NCBI GenBank assembly: GCA_003213615.1
Contig: QCMQ01000005.1
Span: forward strand, 1-64,000
Direction of reading: 5' to 3'
DNA: 64,000 nucleotides
Source of the DNA: Pelagibacteraceae bacterium AG-422-D23
GTDB taxonomy: Bacteria > Pseudomonadota > Alphaproteobacteria > Pelagibacterales > Pelagibacteraceae
Shown: positions 43,460-54,108 of the stretch, piece by piece
How positions within the stretch are numbered: position 1 is the first letter of the stretch
Layout: every line of letters starts with the position of its first letter
Translations under genes and position numbers: made by a program
The notes under the pieces: generated by a model
The model's database searches: none
What the model was told of the DNA's origin: nothing
Seen by the model: the letters and a program-made list of their open reading frames with translations, nothing else

Positions 43460-46452
43460 GATCTAACTCTTTCCCCTTTTGGGTCTACATAATGTGACGA
43501 AACTATCTCAACTGGTATTACTTTATTTTTAAGTGGCGACATCGCAAAAAGCTTTTGACCAATCATATTTTTTCCATCTTTCAAAATTGCCAAAGAAAAA
43601 GGATTGTCATATTCAACACTCCAACAAGATGCAGAGATATGACCTAATTTTGGATTTGGTAATGGTGCTTTATCATCTTTAACTAAGTGAGAGCCTTCTG
43701 GTATACTTGTTTGTTTATCTAATGGAACTACGCCCACTATTCTTTGTCTATCTTCAGCTATAAATGCAGATCGTTGTAATGATCTTTTTCCAATAAAATC
43801 TTTCTTTTTACTTACAAGACCTTCTAAGGCGTTGTCGAATGGAATTGTTCTACCATCAAGTTCTGATCCAGCAACATGTCCCATTTCAATTCTAAGAGTT
43901 GATAATGCTTCAGTTCCATATGGTTGAATGTTAAATTCCTCACCAACTTCCATTATTTTTTCCCACATAAAATTTCCAAAATTAGATTCAACATTTACTT
44001 CATAAGCAAGCTCTCCTGAAAATGAAATTCTAAATATTCTTGCTTTAGTTCCAAATAAATCTCCTTCCATATAGCCCATGAAAGGTAAGCCTTCATTTGA
44101 TACATCAGAATTTGGGAATAATTTTTGTAATAAATCTCTAGATTTAGGTCCAGCAATGGCTGCTCCAGCCCATTGCTCTGTAGTTGAAACTACATTCACA
44201 TTTAATTCAGGCCAAACTAATTGCAAATAATATTCTAAATGTGAAAGAACGTTTGCTGCTTGAGCTGTAGTAGTAGTCATATGATAATGATTTTCTGAAA
44301 TTCTTGTAGTTGTTCCGTCATCCATAACAATTCCATCCTCTCTTAGCATAACTCCGTATCTAGCTTTACCGACTGGTAGCTTCAACCATGCATTTGTATA
44401 AACTCTATTCAATAACTCTGCTGCATCTGGCCCTTTAATATCTATTTTACCTAATGTAGTTACATCACAAACACCTACATTTGTTCTCACATTTTTTGCT
44501 TCTCTTTTTGATCCCTCAAATAAATTTTCATTTCCTCTTTTATAATACCTGGGTCTTAACCAAACACCTGCATCAACAAAGACTGCATTATTTTTTTCAT
44601 GCCATGAATGCATTGGAGAGTTTCTTGTTGGTTTTGAATGTTTTCCAACCTCTCTTCCTACTATTGCTCCAATAGAAACAGGAGTATATGGAGGCCTAAA
44701 AGTCGTATGACCTACTGCAGGAACAACTTTATTTTCGATTTCAGATACTAATTGCAATCCATTTAAATTACTTGTTTTTCCTTGGTCCGTTGCCATTCCA
44801 AGAGTGGTATATCTTTTAACGTGTTCAATTGATCGATAGCCTTCTCTTAAAGCTATTTCTACATCAGATACCGCTACATCGTTTTGAAAATCTAAAAATC
44901 TTTTATAATTTTTTCCTTTTGGCAATGGAACACACCAAAACTTATCATGCTGAGAAGATTTCTTTTCAACAACATTTGGAATAGCTATCTTATTATCATT
45001 TTCAGTAATTTTTTTTGATAATTCACTTCCTGCTGTAAATGACGTTTTTAAAGTTTCTTCAAGCGAAAATTCTCCACTAGCTGCACCTAAAGTGATTTCA
45101 TTTTGTTTTGATTGTCCAGGAACAAATGCATCAATCTCTTCTTTAAACTTTGTTTTATTTCCTGATTGTGAGGCTAAATGAATAGTTGGTGTCCAAAAAC
45201 CTGAAACGCAAATACAATCACATTGTATATTTTCTATTTTACCAAGTTGTTTTTTGTCTTCAGAAATACTTGCAATATCTGCCGATTTTACTTTTTTGTA
45301 TCCTTGTGCTGCAACAACAACATATGAATTTTTAATATTAATTCCTAAATTTTTTGCTTCATCAATTATTTCTGACTCAGGGTTTTTTCTTGAGTCTAAA
45401 AGAACTGGATCTACTCCATGTTTTTTAAATTCAATTGCAGTTTCATATCCACTGTCATTATTTGTAAATACTAGTGGTTTTCTTCCAACTAAAACACCAT
45501 ATACTTTTAGGTATTCTTTAGCGGCTGAAGATAGCATAACTCCTGGAGTATCATTATTTCCAAAAACTATTGGTCTTTCAATTGATCCAGAGGAAATTAA
45601 AACTTCTTTTGCACGTATGTACCATAATCTTTTATTTGGATGATATTTTTTAGTTACTGGTAAATGATCACTGACCTTTTCTGACATCACAAGCATGTTG
45701 TGATCATAGTATCCAAAAATTTGAGATCTATTTTTTACAACAACATTTGGCATTGTTTTTAGCTCAGCAACTATCCCCTCAGCCCAGTCTTTTCCTGATT
45801 GGTTGCCAATATTGACATCACTAGTTAATAAAGATCCACCAAATCTTGGTTTATCTTCAGCTAAAATTACTTTAGCTCCATTTTTTGCTGCAGCATATGC
45901 ACCTGCTAATCCCGAAGGTCCTGAACCTGCAATTAATAAATCGCAATATTCGTATTTATGTTCATACCTTTCTTTATCATGTTTAGTTGAAGCTACACCT
46001 AAACCAGCTGCTTTTCTTATGAAAGGCTCATAAATTCGATACCAAAAACTTTTTGGCCACATAAAAGTTTTGTAATAAAAACCTGCTGGTAAAAAAATTT
46101 TTAAAAAATTATTGATTGCACCTATGTCAAAATTAACACTTGGCCAACAATTAACACTTTTAGCCTCTAAACCCTCAAACAATTCCTGTTCTGTAGCTTT
46201 AATATTTGGCTCTGTTTCACCATTTCTATAAAGTTGAACAACTGCATAGGGTTCATCCACACCTGCTCCAAAGAAACCTCTGGGTCTGTGATATTTAAAA
46301 CTTCTTCCTACTAAATGAACTCCATTTGCTAATAAAGCTGAAGCTAATGTGTCACCCTCATAACCAAAGTAAGTTTTTCCATTAAATTTAAAAGATAATT
46401 TTTTATCTCTATTTATTAACCCGCTATTTTCAATTCTAAAAGCTTGAGTCAT
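43456..46452 (-). CDS. soxA: Sarcosine oxidase alpha subunit
   Basis: A 998-residue alpha subunit. The N-terminal part has an [31 protein letters not shown] block, then an NAD/FAD Rossmann motif ([21 protein letters not shown] near residue 173), and the last 390 residues are a GcvT domain with tetrahydrofolate site ([11 protein letters not shown] and [10 protein letters not shown]). The complex oxidises sarcosine to glycine and transfers the methyl as methylene-THF. It overlaps soxD by one base (46452) and soxG by four. Confidence 0.95.
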   Translation of the reverse strand: MTQAFRIENSGLINRDKKLSFKFNGKTYFGYEGDTLASALLANGVHLVGRSFKYHRPRGFFGAGVDEPYAVVQLYRNGETEPNIKATEQELFEGLEAKSVNCWPSVNFDIGAINNFLKIFLPAGFYYKTFMWPKSFWYRIYEPFIRKAAGLGVASTKHDKERYEHKYEYCDLLIAGSGPSGLAGAYAAAKNGAKVILAEDKPRFGGSLLTSDVNIGNQSGKDWAEGIVAELKTMPNVVVKNRSQIFGYYDHNMLVMSEKVSDHLPVTKKYHPNKRLWYIRAKEVLISSGSIERPIVFGNNDTPGVMLSSAAKEYLKVYGVLVGRKPLVFTNNDSGYETAIEFKKHGVDPVLLDSRKNPESEIIDEAKNLGINIKNSYVVVAAQGYKKVKSADIASISEDKKQLGKIENIQCDCICVSGFWTPTIHLASQSGNKTKFKEEIDAFVPGQSKQNEITLGAASGEFSLEETLKTSFTAGSELSKKITENDNKIAIPNVVEKKSSQHDKFWCVPLPKGKNYKRFLDFQNDVAVSDVEIALREGYRSIEHVKRYTTLGMATDQGKTSNLNGLQLVSEIENKVVPAVGHTTFRPPYTPVSIGAIVGREVGKHSKPTRNSPMHSWHEKNNAVFVDAGVWLRPRYYKRGNENLFEGSKREAKNVRTNVGVCDVTTLGKIDIKGPDAAELLNRVYTNAWLKLPVGKARYGVMLREDGIVMDDGTTTRISENHYHMTTTTAQAANVLSHLEYYLQLVWPELNVNVVSTTEQWAGAAIAGPKSRDLLQKLFPNSDVSNEGLPFMGYMEGDLFGTKARIFRISFSGELAYEVNVESNFGNFMWEKIMEVGEEFNIQPYGTEALSTLRIEMGHVAGSELDGRTIPFDNALEGLVSKKKDFIGKRSLQRSAFIAEDRQRIVGVVPLDKQTSIPEGSHLVKDDKAPLPNPKLGHISASCWSVEYDNPFSLAILKDGKNMIGQKLFAMSPLKNKVIPVEIVSSHYVDPKGERVRS

Positions 46453-46721
46453 TAAGCAACTTCCTCATCAGCCTTAAAGGTTCTGAAAATTTCATGGGTT
46501 GCGGTATCTCTCTCAACCTTTATCCATTGTCTACATCCAGAAATATGTTGCCATAGCTCTAAATGCTTTCCTCTTAAACTTTTTCTATTATAAACAAAGT
46601 TATCCCATTCTTGATCAGAAACTTCTTTATTAAGTTCCGGTCTTTTAACGCTTGCATCACCACCATATGAAAATTCATTTTGAGATCTCATTCCACAGTG
46701 TGGGCAATTTATATAAAGCAT
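46452..46721 (-). CDS. soxD: Sarcosine oxidase delta subunit
   Basis: An 89-residue SoxD that holds a zinc ion. The ligands are CPHCGMRSQNEF near the N-terminus (two Cys), and HISGCRQW near residue 65 (His, Cys). The conserved RKSLRGKHLELWQH precedes the latter. It starts directly after the soxB stop and shares one base with the soxA start (TAATG). Confidence 0.95.
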   Translation of the reverse strand: MLYINCPHCGMRSQNEFSYGGDASVKRPELNKEVSDQEWDNFVYNRKSLRGKHLELWQHISGCRQWIKVERDTATHEIFRTFKADEEVA

Positions 46722-47981
46722 TTATGATATCCAGGTTTTTGTTCCAAGTCCCTTTTCATCAATTAGATGACCAGTACTAAATCTATTTAAGCTGTAACCA
46801 GCGTTTAATTCGTGAACTCTATCTTGTGCAATAGTGTGTGCAAATGTCCAGCCTGATGCAGGCGTGGCTTTAAATCCCCCGTAGCACCATCCACAATTTA
46901 AATACAATCCTTCAATATGTGTTTTATCAATAATTGGTGAACCATCCATTGACATATCCATAATACCACCCCACGTTCTAAGCATTTTTAATTTGCTTAA
47001 AAATGGCATCATAGCAATCCCTTCTGTCAATACATGTTGTAAGGTTGGTAAGTTTCCTTTTTGTGCATAACTATTGTATCCATCTAAATCTCCACCCATT
47101 ACCATTTCACCTTTATCTGACTGACTTACATAAAAATGTCCTGCACCAAATGTAACTACATTGTCCAGAACTGGTTTAATTGGTTCAGAAACACAAGCTT
47201 GAAGTAAATGAGTTTCTATTGGTAAGGTCATGTTTAATTTTTCAGCTAAAATATTTGTACTGCCAGCAACACATAAACCAACTTTTTTTGCTTTGATATT
47301 TCCACGTGAAGTTCTAATACCATTGATTTTTCCCGCTGAAATATCAAATCCAATTACTTCACAATTCTGAATTATATCCACCCCCATTGAGTCTGCCTGA
47401 CGTGCATAACCCCATGCAACAGCATCATGTCTTGCTGTTCCTGCACTTGGTTGCATCAAGCCACCAAAAATTGGAAATCTTACGTTGTCTGAAAAATCAG
47501 CCATTGGAATAATTTCTTTAACTTGTTCTCTGTTTAAAAGAACTGCATCTATTCCATTTAATCTCATTGAATTTCCTCTTCTTGCATAAGCATTCATTTG
47601 AGCATCTGAATGAGCAAGATTAATAATACCTCTTGGAGAAAACATTACATTATAGTTCAGGTCCTGACTCATCTTTCTCCATAAATCCATTCCAAACTCA
47701 CTGAACAAACCATTTTCATCGTGCATATAATTGGATCTAATAATTGTAGTGTTACGTCCTACATTTCCTCCTCCAATCCAACCTTTCTCGATAATTGCAA
47801 CTTTTGTAATGTTATGCTCTTTCGCAAGGTAATATGCCGTAGCTAAACCGTGACCTCCCCCACCAATAATCACTACATCATATTCCTCTTTAGGTGTTGG
47901 ATCTTTCCAAGCTAGATCCCAATTTTGGTGGTTTGAAAAAGCGTTTTTAACCAGGTTAAATATTGAATACTTCTGCATCAA
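46722..47981 (-). CDS. soxB: Sarcosine oxidase beta subunit
   Basis: A 419-residue FAD-dependent beta subunit. YDVVIIGGGGHGLATAYYLAKEH near residue 33 is the dinucleotide-binding motif and GGGNVGRNTTIIRSNYM near 66-82 is diagnostic of SoxB. LNCGWCYGGFKATPASGW near the end lines the active site. It is the first gene of soxBDAG, divergent from fhs with a 124-bp spacer (47982-48105) that should hold both promoters. Confidence 0.95.
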   Translation of the reverse strand: MMQKYSIFNLVKNAFSNHQNWDLAWKDPTPKEEYDVVIIGGGGHGLATAYYLAKEHNITKVAIIEKGWIGGGNVGRNTTIIRSNYMHDENGLFSEFGMDLWRKMSQDLNYNVMFSPRGIINLAHSDAQMNAYARRGNSMRLNGIDAVLLNREQVKEIIPMADFSDNVRFPIFGGLMQPSAGTARHDAVAWGYARQADSMGVDIIQNCEVIGFDISAGKINGIRTSRGNIKAKKVGLCVAGSTNILAEKLNMTLPIETHLLQACVSEPIKPVLDNVVTFGAGHFYVSQSDKGEMVMGGDLDGYNSYAQKGNLPTLQHVLTEGIAMMPFLSKLKMLRTWGGIMDMSMDGSPIIDKTHIEGLYLNCGWCYGGFKATPASGWTFAHTIAQDRVHELNAGYSLNRFSTGHLIDEKGLGTKTWIS

Positions 47982-48105
47982 ATAATTTTATAACAAAGAA
48001 TATAAATAGTGCTTATTTTTTTTATATATATTTTTTAGAAGTTTCCAAATATCTCAAAAAAGGATAAGAAGTCACAGGAAAAGTTTTTAATTTAAAGGAT
48101 TATTC

Positions 48106-49788
48106 ATGAGTGATGTAAAATCAGACATTCAAATAGCTAGAGAAGCTAAAATGCAACCAATAAAAGATATTCTTTCAAGGATTGGTGTACCAGATGAAAA
48201 TTTTGCTTTCAGTCCAATGGGCAGACACATTGCCAAAATAAATCTGGAATATTTGAATACCCTTAAAAAAGAAAATGGTAAATTAATTTTAGTTACTGCA
48301 ATCACTCCTACTCCAGCTGGTGAGGGTAAAACTACAACTTCAGTTGGGTTAAATGACGGTTTAAATAAAATCGGAAAAAAATCTATAGTTTGTTTAAGAG
48401 AACCAAGTCTTGGTCCATCATTTGGAATGAAGGGTGGAGCTGCTGGTGGTGGTTATGCCCAGGTAGTACCAATGGAACAAATTAATCTTCATTTTACAGG
48501 TGACTTTCATGCTATTACATCTGCACATAATTTACTATCTGCGTTAATTGATAATCATATTTATTGGGGTAACAAACTTAACATTGATGTTAGAAGAATT
48601 GTTTGGAGAAGAGTAATGGATATGAATGATAGATCCTTAAGATCTATCATTGTTGATCTGGGAGGAGTGGCTAATGGTTACCCTAGGCAAGATAGTTTTG
48701 ATATTACAGTTGCATCTGAGCTAATGGCTATTTTTTGTTTAGCAACAGACCTTAAAGATTTAGAAAATAGAATTGGTAATATTACAATTGGTTATACTAG
48801 GGATAAGCAGGCGATTTGTGCAAAAGATTTAAATGCACAAGGTCCAATGACAGTTTTGCTTAAAGAAGCAATAAGACCTAATGTAACTCAAACTTTAGAA
48901 AACAATCCTGCAATAATTCATGGTGGCCCTTTTGCAAATATTGCTCATGGATGTAATTCAGTTATTGCAACTAAAGCAGGACTTAAATTAGCTGACTATG
49001 TTGTAACAGAGGCAGGATTTGGAGCTGATTTAGGAGCTGAAAAATTTTTAGATATTAAGTGCAGAAAATCTAATCTAAAACCAGATTGCGTAGTTATTGT
49101 AGCAACAATAAGAGCGCTGAAAATGCATGGAGGTGTTGCTAAAGAAGATTTAAAAAAAGAAAATGTGTCAGCACTAAAAGAAGGAATGGTAAATTTACGT
49201 AGACATATAAACAATATTAGAAAATTTGGATTACCTGTTACTGTTGCGGTTAATCATTTTATTACTGATACAGAAGATGAAATGAAAACCTTGTTAGATT
49301 TTTGTGAAACGCAGGGTGTAAAAGCCTCTAAATGCACTCATTGGTCTAATGGAAGTGAAGGAACTATTGAATTAGCTAAAAATGTTACTGAAATTTGTGA
49401 GGATAAAAAAGATACTTTTAAATTTTTATATGAAGACGATCTTCCGCTGTTCAAAAAAATAGAAAAAATTGCACAAGAAATTTATAGTGCCTCTGAAGTA
49501 GTAGCAGACACAAAAGTGAGACAACAATTAAAAGATTTTGAGGAAAAAGGTTATGGTAAGTTGCCTGTTTGTATTGCAAAAACTCAATATAGTTTTTCAA
49601 CAGATCCAAATTTAAAGGGTGCACCCACGGGTCATGTTTTACCAGTTAGAGAGGTAAGACTTTCTTCTGGTGCTGAATTTATAGTTGTTGTGTGCGGTGA
49701 AATCATGACAATGCCAGGGTTACCTAGAGTTCCTGCTGCTGACTCCATTAAGTTGAATGACAAAGGCGAAATTGAAGGTTTATTCTAA
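48106..49788 (+). CDS. fhs: Formate-tetrahydrofolate ligase
   Basis: A 560-residue Fhs of standard length. The ATP site is [18 protein letters not shown] near residue 70, and [22 protein letters not shown] near 104-125 is the family signature. It interconverts formate and 10-formyl-THF with ATP. Downstream of folate-dependent demethylation it can run towards formate and ATP, or capture formate for synthesis. It sits opposite soxBDAG and ends overlapping the convergent amidotransferase gene by nine bases. Confidence 0.97.
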   Translation: MSDVKSDIQIAREAKMQPIKDILSRIGVPDENFAFSPMGRHIAKINLEYLNTLKKENGKLILVTAITPTPAGEGKTTTSVGLNDGLNKIGKKSIVCLREPSLGPSFGMKGGAAGGGYAQVVPMEQINLHFTGDFHAITSAHNLLSALIDNHIYWGNKLNIDVRRIVWRRVMDMNDRSLRSIIVDLGGVANGYPRQDSFDITVASELMAIFCLATDLKDLENRIGNITIGYTRDKQAICAKDLNAQGPMTVLLKEAIRPNVTQTLENNPAIIHGGPFANIAHGCNSVIATKAGLKLADYVVTEAGFGADLGAEKFLDIKCRKSNLKPDCVVIVATIRALKMHGGVAKEDLKKENVSALKEGMVNLRRHINNIRKFGLPVTVAVNHFITDTEDEMKTLLDFCETQGVKASKCTHWSNGSEGTIELAKNVTEICEDKKDTFKFLYEDDLPLFKKIEKIAQEIYSASEVVADTKVRQQLKDFEEKGYGKLPVCIAKTQYSFSTDPNLKGAPTGHVLPVREVRLSSGAEFIVVVCGEIMTMPGLPRVPAADSIKLNDKGEIEGLF

Positions 49789-50568
49789 ATTAAGATAATC
49801 TAACCAATTTTCTAATTCTCTCATTCTTGAAATTTTATCTAGTTTCTGATTTTCTATTTCAATATGTTCAATATGGTTATCAATCTCTTCTTGATCTTTA
49901 AAAGCACCTCTTGCTAGTAATTTTTCTTTTCTAAAAATAATTAAATTAATCATTTTATTGTAAGTAATTTCAGGGTGATATTGAAGTCCCCAAATATTAC
50001 AATCTCCAACTTTAAAAGTTATCCCTTGAACATTGTTTATTGAGTTTGAGGCCAATAAAGTTGAATTTTCTGGCATCGTTACAACTTCATCAAAATTAAA
50101 TGCTGGCGTATTAAAAGTTTTATCCTTATTTTTATAAAGTGGATGATTTAAACCATTTTCATTAATTTCTATATTTAGAGCAATTCCTCTATGAGATCCT
50201 TTATTACCTTTTTTTACCTCTCCTCCCGCTGCAGTTACTGCAACTTGCATTCCCCAGCAAATTGCTAGGATTTTTTTAATTTTTTTTTGGCACTCTTTCA
50301 TAAAATCAATTTGTCTATTTATTTCTGGAGTATTGTTATAAATATTTAAACTACTACCACCCCAAATAAGACCATCGTAACTTTCGAGTGTATCAATATT
50401 TTTATCGATATTTTCATCTGAAGAAGGATTAACCACGTGGGTTTCTAACTTATCAGTGAAATAAGCCAAACTATCTTTAAGACTTTCTGTATGTGTTTGA
50501 ATTCCAGCCTCAGAAAAACTTTGATTTTCCTCTCGTAAGTTTCCTTCTACTATCAATATTTTTTTCAT
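49780..50568 (-). CDS. Class I glutamine amidotransferase-like protein
   Basis: A 262-residue class I amidotransferase fold with the nucleophile in AICWGMQVA (Cys104) and the His/Glu pair in GLQYHPEI (His198, Glu200). There is no partner synthase domain, as in the GMP-synthase-like or PuuD-type stand-alone proteins that hydrolyse gamma-glutamyl compounds. Its ATG shares one base with the stop of the iron alcohol dehydrogenase (50568). Near Tmm and Sox genes, action on a gamma-glutamyl amide is possible but unproved. Confidence 0.78.
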   Translation of the reverse strand: MKKILIVEGNLREENQSFSEAGIQTHTESLKDSLAYFTDKLETHVVNPSSDENIDKNIDTLESYDGLIWGGSSLNIYNNTPEINRQIDFMKECQKKIKKILAICWGMQVAVTAAGGEVKKGNKGSHRGIALNIEINENGLNHPLYKNKDKTFNTPAFNFDEVVTMPENSTLLASNSINNVQGITFKVGDCNIWGLQYHPEITYNKMINLIIFRKEKLLARGAFKDQEEIDNHIEHIEIENQKLDKISRMRELENWLDYLNLE

Positions 50569-51725
50569 TAAAATAATTCTCCAGAAATGCTTTTTATATA
50601 CATTTCTTTTAGATCATTTTGACTTAATTTTTTGGGATTTCCTCCTGTAGATGGATCTTCAAATGCCATTAAAGAAAGTTCATCTAAATCAATATTATTA
50701 CAATCCATCACATCTGATAATTTGTGTGGAATATTTAAATTTTTTCTTAATTCTAAAATCCAATTTAAAAAACTATCAAAATTTTTATTTAAATTAAGAT
50801 AATCACAAATCGATATTATTTTATTTTCGATTGAAGGTTTATTAAATGTTAAAACATAAGGCATAAATATTGCATTAGATAAACCATGATGAACATTAAA
50901 TTTGCCGTTTACAGGGTGGCTCAATGAGTGGATTGCTCCCAGACCCTTCTGAAATGCAGTCGAGCCCATTGAAGCAGCTGAAAGTAAATCCATTCTAGCG
51001 TTAACATCTTTTCCATTTGTAAATGCTTTAATTAAAGAATTTTTAATTAACTTCATTCCTTCTATTGCCATACCATCAGCCATTGGATGATAACCTGGTG
51101 CACAAAACGCTTCTAAATTATGAGCTAGTGCATCCATTCCTGTTGCTGCTGTTAATCTTGGAGATAAATCTAATGTAAGTAAAGGATCCAAAATAACAAT
51201 CGAAGGTAACATTTTTGGGTGAAAAATAATTTTTTTTGCACCTGTTTCTTTATTTATAATTGCAGATGCTCTACCTGTTTCAGATCCTGTTCCAGCAGTG
51301 GTTGGAACTGCAATAATTTTTGAAATTTTAGAACTATCAGCTCTTGTCCAGTAATCACCAATATCTTCAAAATCCCATAACGGTCGAGATTGATTGCACA
51401 TGAATGCTATAGCTTTTCCAACATCTAAACCACTTCCGCCTCCTAAAGCTATTACACCGTCACAGTCCAAAGTATTATAAACTTTAACACCTTCTTCTAC
51501 ATTTTCTCCAATTGGATTTCCCGTAAAATTAGAAAAGGTAGCTAAATTTTTAAAATTTTTTTTTAATCTTAATATTATATTTTTTATTAAATCTAAGTTA
51601 ATTAAATCCTTGTCTGTTACAAATAATGGGTTTGAAATATTTAACTCTTTACAGGCCAAGGATAAATCTTCAATTCTATTTTCTCCTATCCACATAGTGG
51701 TTGGATAATTCCAATTAATACCCAT
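50568..51725 (-). CDS. Iron-containing alcohol dehydrogenase
   Basis: A 385-residue group III dehydrogenase. The NAD site is ALGGGSGLDVGKA near residue 95, PTTAGTGSETGRASAI near 138 is the family signature, and iron ligands are in GMDALAHNLEAF (Asp, His) and LSHPVNGKFNVHHG (His, His). It is divergent from tmm and coupled to the amidotransferase. Oxidation of methanol or reduction/oxidation of another small alcohol or aldehyde would fit the one-carbon setting, but substrate is inferred. Confidence 0.88.
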   Translation of the reverse strand: MGINWNYPTTMWIGENRIEDLSLACKELNISNPLFVTDKDLINLDLIKNIILRLKKNFKNLATFSNFTGNPIGENVEEGVKVYNTLDCDGVIALGGGSGLDVGKAIAFMCNQSRPLWDFEDIGDYWTRADSSKISKIIAVPTTAGTGSETGRASAIINKETGAKKIIFHPKMLPSIVILDPLLTLDLSPRLTAATGMDALAHNLEAFCAPGYHPMADGMAIEGMKLIKNSLIKAFTNGKDVNARMDLLSAASMGSTAFQKGLGAIHSLSHPVNGKFNVHHGLSNAIFMPYVLTFNKPSIENKIISICDYLNLNKNFDSFLNWILELRKNLNIPHKLSDVMDCNNIDLDELSLMAFEDPSTGGNPKKLSQNDLKEMYIKSISGELF

Positions 51726-51802
51726 AACAAAATATAATTTTATTTTTTTAAAAATTGTTAGTAAGATATATTTATAAATTTATTAATGATAGGAAAAATT
51801 CT

Positions 51803-53134
51803 ATGTCAAAAGTAGCAATCATAGGCGCTGGTCCATGTGGACTTTCAATTTTAAGAGCATTTGAGCATTTAGAAAAAAAAGGAGAAAAAATTCCTGAAAT
51901 AGTTTGCTTTGAAAAACAAGAAAGTTGGGGTGGTTTATGGAACTACAACTGGAGAACTGGTTCAGATCAATATGGAGATCCTGTACCTAACAGTATGTAC
52001 AGATACTTATGGTCTAATGGACCTAAAGAGTGTTTAGAATTTGCTGATTATTCTTTTGATGAACATTTTGGAAAGCCAATTCCCTCTTTCCCTCCAAGAG
52101 AAGTACTGCAAGATTATATTTTAGGAAGAGTGAGCAAAGGAAATATAAAAAATAAGATTAAATTTAATACAAGAGTTACAAATACTGTTTATAAAAATGA
52201 TAAGTTTGAAATTAGCTACCAAGATAAAGTTAATAATAAAATTTTAAATGATACGTTTGATTATGTTGTAGTCTCTACAGGTCATTTTTCTGTGCCTTTT
52301 ATTCCTGAATACGAAGGAATGAATTCTTTTCCAGGAAGAATAATGCACTCACATGATTTTAGAGATGCTGAAGAATTCAGAGGAAAAGATGTAATTGTTT
52401 TAGGAAGCAGTTATTCTGCTGAAGATGTGGCTCTACAATGTAATAAGTATGGCGCTAAAAGTGTAACAATCGGTTACAGGCATAACCCAATGGGTTTCAA
52501 ATGGCCAAAAGGTATGAAAGAAGTTCATTATTTAGACAGGTTAGAAGGAAAAAAAGCCATCTTTAAAGATGGAACAGAACAAGATGCTGATGTGGTTATT
52601 TTATGTACAGGATATCTGCATCATTTCCCATTTTTAGATGAAAGCTTAAAATTAAAAACACATAACAGATTATATCCACCAAAACTTTACAAAGGTGTTG
52701 TGTGGCAAGATAATCATAAACTTTTATACTTGGGTATGCAGGATCAATTTCATACATTTAATATGTTTGATTGTCAGGGGTGGTACGCAAGAGATGTAAT
52801 TATGGGAAAAATCAAAATGCCAAGTGATGACGAAATAGATAAAGACATTAATAAATGGGTTTCAATGGAAGAAAAATTAGAAAACCCTGATCAAATGATT
52901 GATTTTCAAACAGAATATACCAAAGAACTTCATGATATGTCTGATTATCCTAAAATTGATTTTGAAATAATTAGAAAACATTTCAAAGAATGGGAGCATC
53001 ATAAAGTAGAGGATATTCTTACATATAGAAATAAATCATTCTCGTCTCCTGTAACTGGATCAGTTGCGCCGGTACACCATACTCCATGGGAAAAAGCGAT
53101 GGATGATTCAATGAAAACTTTTTTAAATAAGTAA
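51803..53134 (+). CDS. tmm: Trimethylamine monooxygenase
   Basis: A 443-residue flavin monooxygenase, from ATG 51803 preceded by AGGA; the open frame from 51755 adds an unlikely leader. FAD site GAGPCG at residues 8-13, ESWGGLWNYNWRTG near 40-53, SMYRYLWSNGPKECLEFADY near 64-83, NADPH site GSSYSAED at 201-208, and CTGYLHHFPFL. Nearly every block matches bacterial Tmm, which oxidises trimethylamine to TMAO with NADPH and oxygen. TMAO can then be demethylated by the Tdm encoded at 60951. The stop is three bases from the convergent gpsA. Confidence 0.93.
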   Translation: MSKVAIIGAGPCGLSILRAFEHLEKKGEKIPEIVCFEKQESWGGLWNYNWRTGSDQYGDPVPNSMYRYLWSNGPKECLEFADYSFDEHFGKPIPSFPPREVLQDYILGRVSKGNIKNKIKFNTRVTNTVYKNDKFEISYQDKVNNKILNDTFDYVVVSTGHFSVPFIPEYEGMNSFPGRIMHSHDFRDAEEFRGKDVIVLGSSYSAEDVALQCNKYGAKSVTIGYRHNPMGFKWPKGMKEVHYLDRLEGKKAIFKDGTEQDADVVILCTGYLHHFPFLDESLKLKTHNRLYPPKLYKGVVWQDNHKLLYLGMQDQFHTFNMFDCQGWYARDVIMGKIKMPSDDEIDKDINKWVSMEEKLENPDQMIDFQTEYTKELHDMSDYPKIDFEIIRKHFKEWEHHKVEDILTYRNKSFSSPVTGSVAPVHHTPWEKAMDDSMKTFLNK

Positions 53135-53137
53135 AAA

Positions 53138-54100
53138 TTAATAATTTAAATTTAATTTTTTGTTTTTGGTAATTGCATTTAATAAAGCGATCATCAACGG
53201 AATTTTTTTTTTATTAATTTTATTTAAAATATAAGGTGCAATTTCATAAGCTAAATCAGCTCCTTCAACAGTATCATTTGTCATAAATCTATTTTTAGCA
53301 TTTTTAAAAGAAAACCCTTTACCCAAGTATTCACCCATTTTACTATTTCTGCCTCCCACAGCACTAACATACAAATCTCCTAAACCTGCTAAGCCTCTTA
53401 CGGTTTCTTTTTTACCTTTAAAATGTTGAATTAAATATTCCATTTCATCAAAAGATTTTCTAAATAATGCTGAAGAGGTATTATTTCCTTCACCCGATCC
53501 AATAACCATAGAATAAATATTTTTAATTGCAGATGAGAATTCTATTCCTCGAACATCTGATGAGTATTCAGTTTTATAATATTTTGCTGAAACTAGTTTT
53601 CCTATTTGTTGTGCTATCCTGATATTTTTATTTGCAATAACTGTATAGCTCTTTATTTTTCTTGCTAATTCTTTTGCCAAACAAGGTCCTTTTAATACAG
53701 AAATATTTAATTTTTTATTTCTTAAATCTAATTGTTCTGACATTGTAATTATTTTTTTTATTTTACGATCATATTTAAGTCCTTTAGTTAAAATCAGTAA
53801 ATAAGTTTTTTTATTTAAGTTTTTTAAATATTTTTTTATCAATTCTATTCCAACAGAACTTACGGCTACTACGATTAAATCCCATTTTTCAAATAGTAAT
53901 TGAGATGAAAATCTTTTAATTAGTAATTTTTTTGGCAAAGTAATTTTTAAACTTGGATGAAATTTCTTTTTCTTAAGAAGTTTATTTAAAAGTTTTGCAT
54001 TATACGGCTCAGTTAAAGTTACTTTATTGTTATTGTCTAACAATGGAAAAGAAAAAGCTGCCCCCATTGCTCCAGCTCCAATAATTAAAACTTTTTTCAT
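53138..54100 (-). CDS. gpsA: Glycerol-3-phosphate dehydrogenase (NAD(P)+)
   Basis: A 320-residue GpsA. The N-terminal KVLIIGAGAMGAAFSFPL is the NAD(P) motif, TKGLKYD near residue 108 and SVLKGPCLAKELARK near 134-148 are family blocks, and GLAGLGDLYVSAVGGRNSKMGEYLG near 238-262 is the signature. It makes or oxidises sn-glycerol 3-phosphate. Together with glpK eight bases upstream it allows phosphorylated glycerol to enter lipids or triose phosphate. Confidence 0.9.
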   Translation of the reverse strand: MKKVLIIGAGAMGAAFSFPLLDNNNKVTLTEPYNAKLLNKLLKKKKFHPSLKITLPKKLLIKRFSSQLLFEKWDLIVVAVSSVGIELIKKYLKNLNKKTYLLILTKGLKYDRKIKKIITMSEQLDLRNKKLNISVLKGPCLAKELARKIKSYTVIANKNIRIAQQIGKLVSAKYYKTEYSSDVRGIEFSSAIKNIYSMVIGSGEGNNTSSALFRKSFDEMEYLIQHFKGKKETVRGLAGLGDLYVSAVGGRNSKMGEYLGKGFSFKNAKNRFMTNDTVEGADLAYEIAPYILNKINKKKIPLMIALLNAITKNKKLNLNY

Positions 54101-54108
54101 ACCTAAAG

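Noticed and set aside
45254-45643. 129-residue plus-strand open frame within soxA
   Set aside because: Shadow of the clear sarcosine oxidase alpha gene; no ribosome site or recognisable motif.
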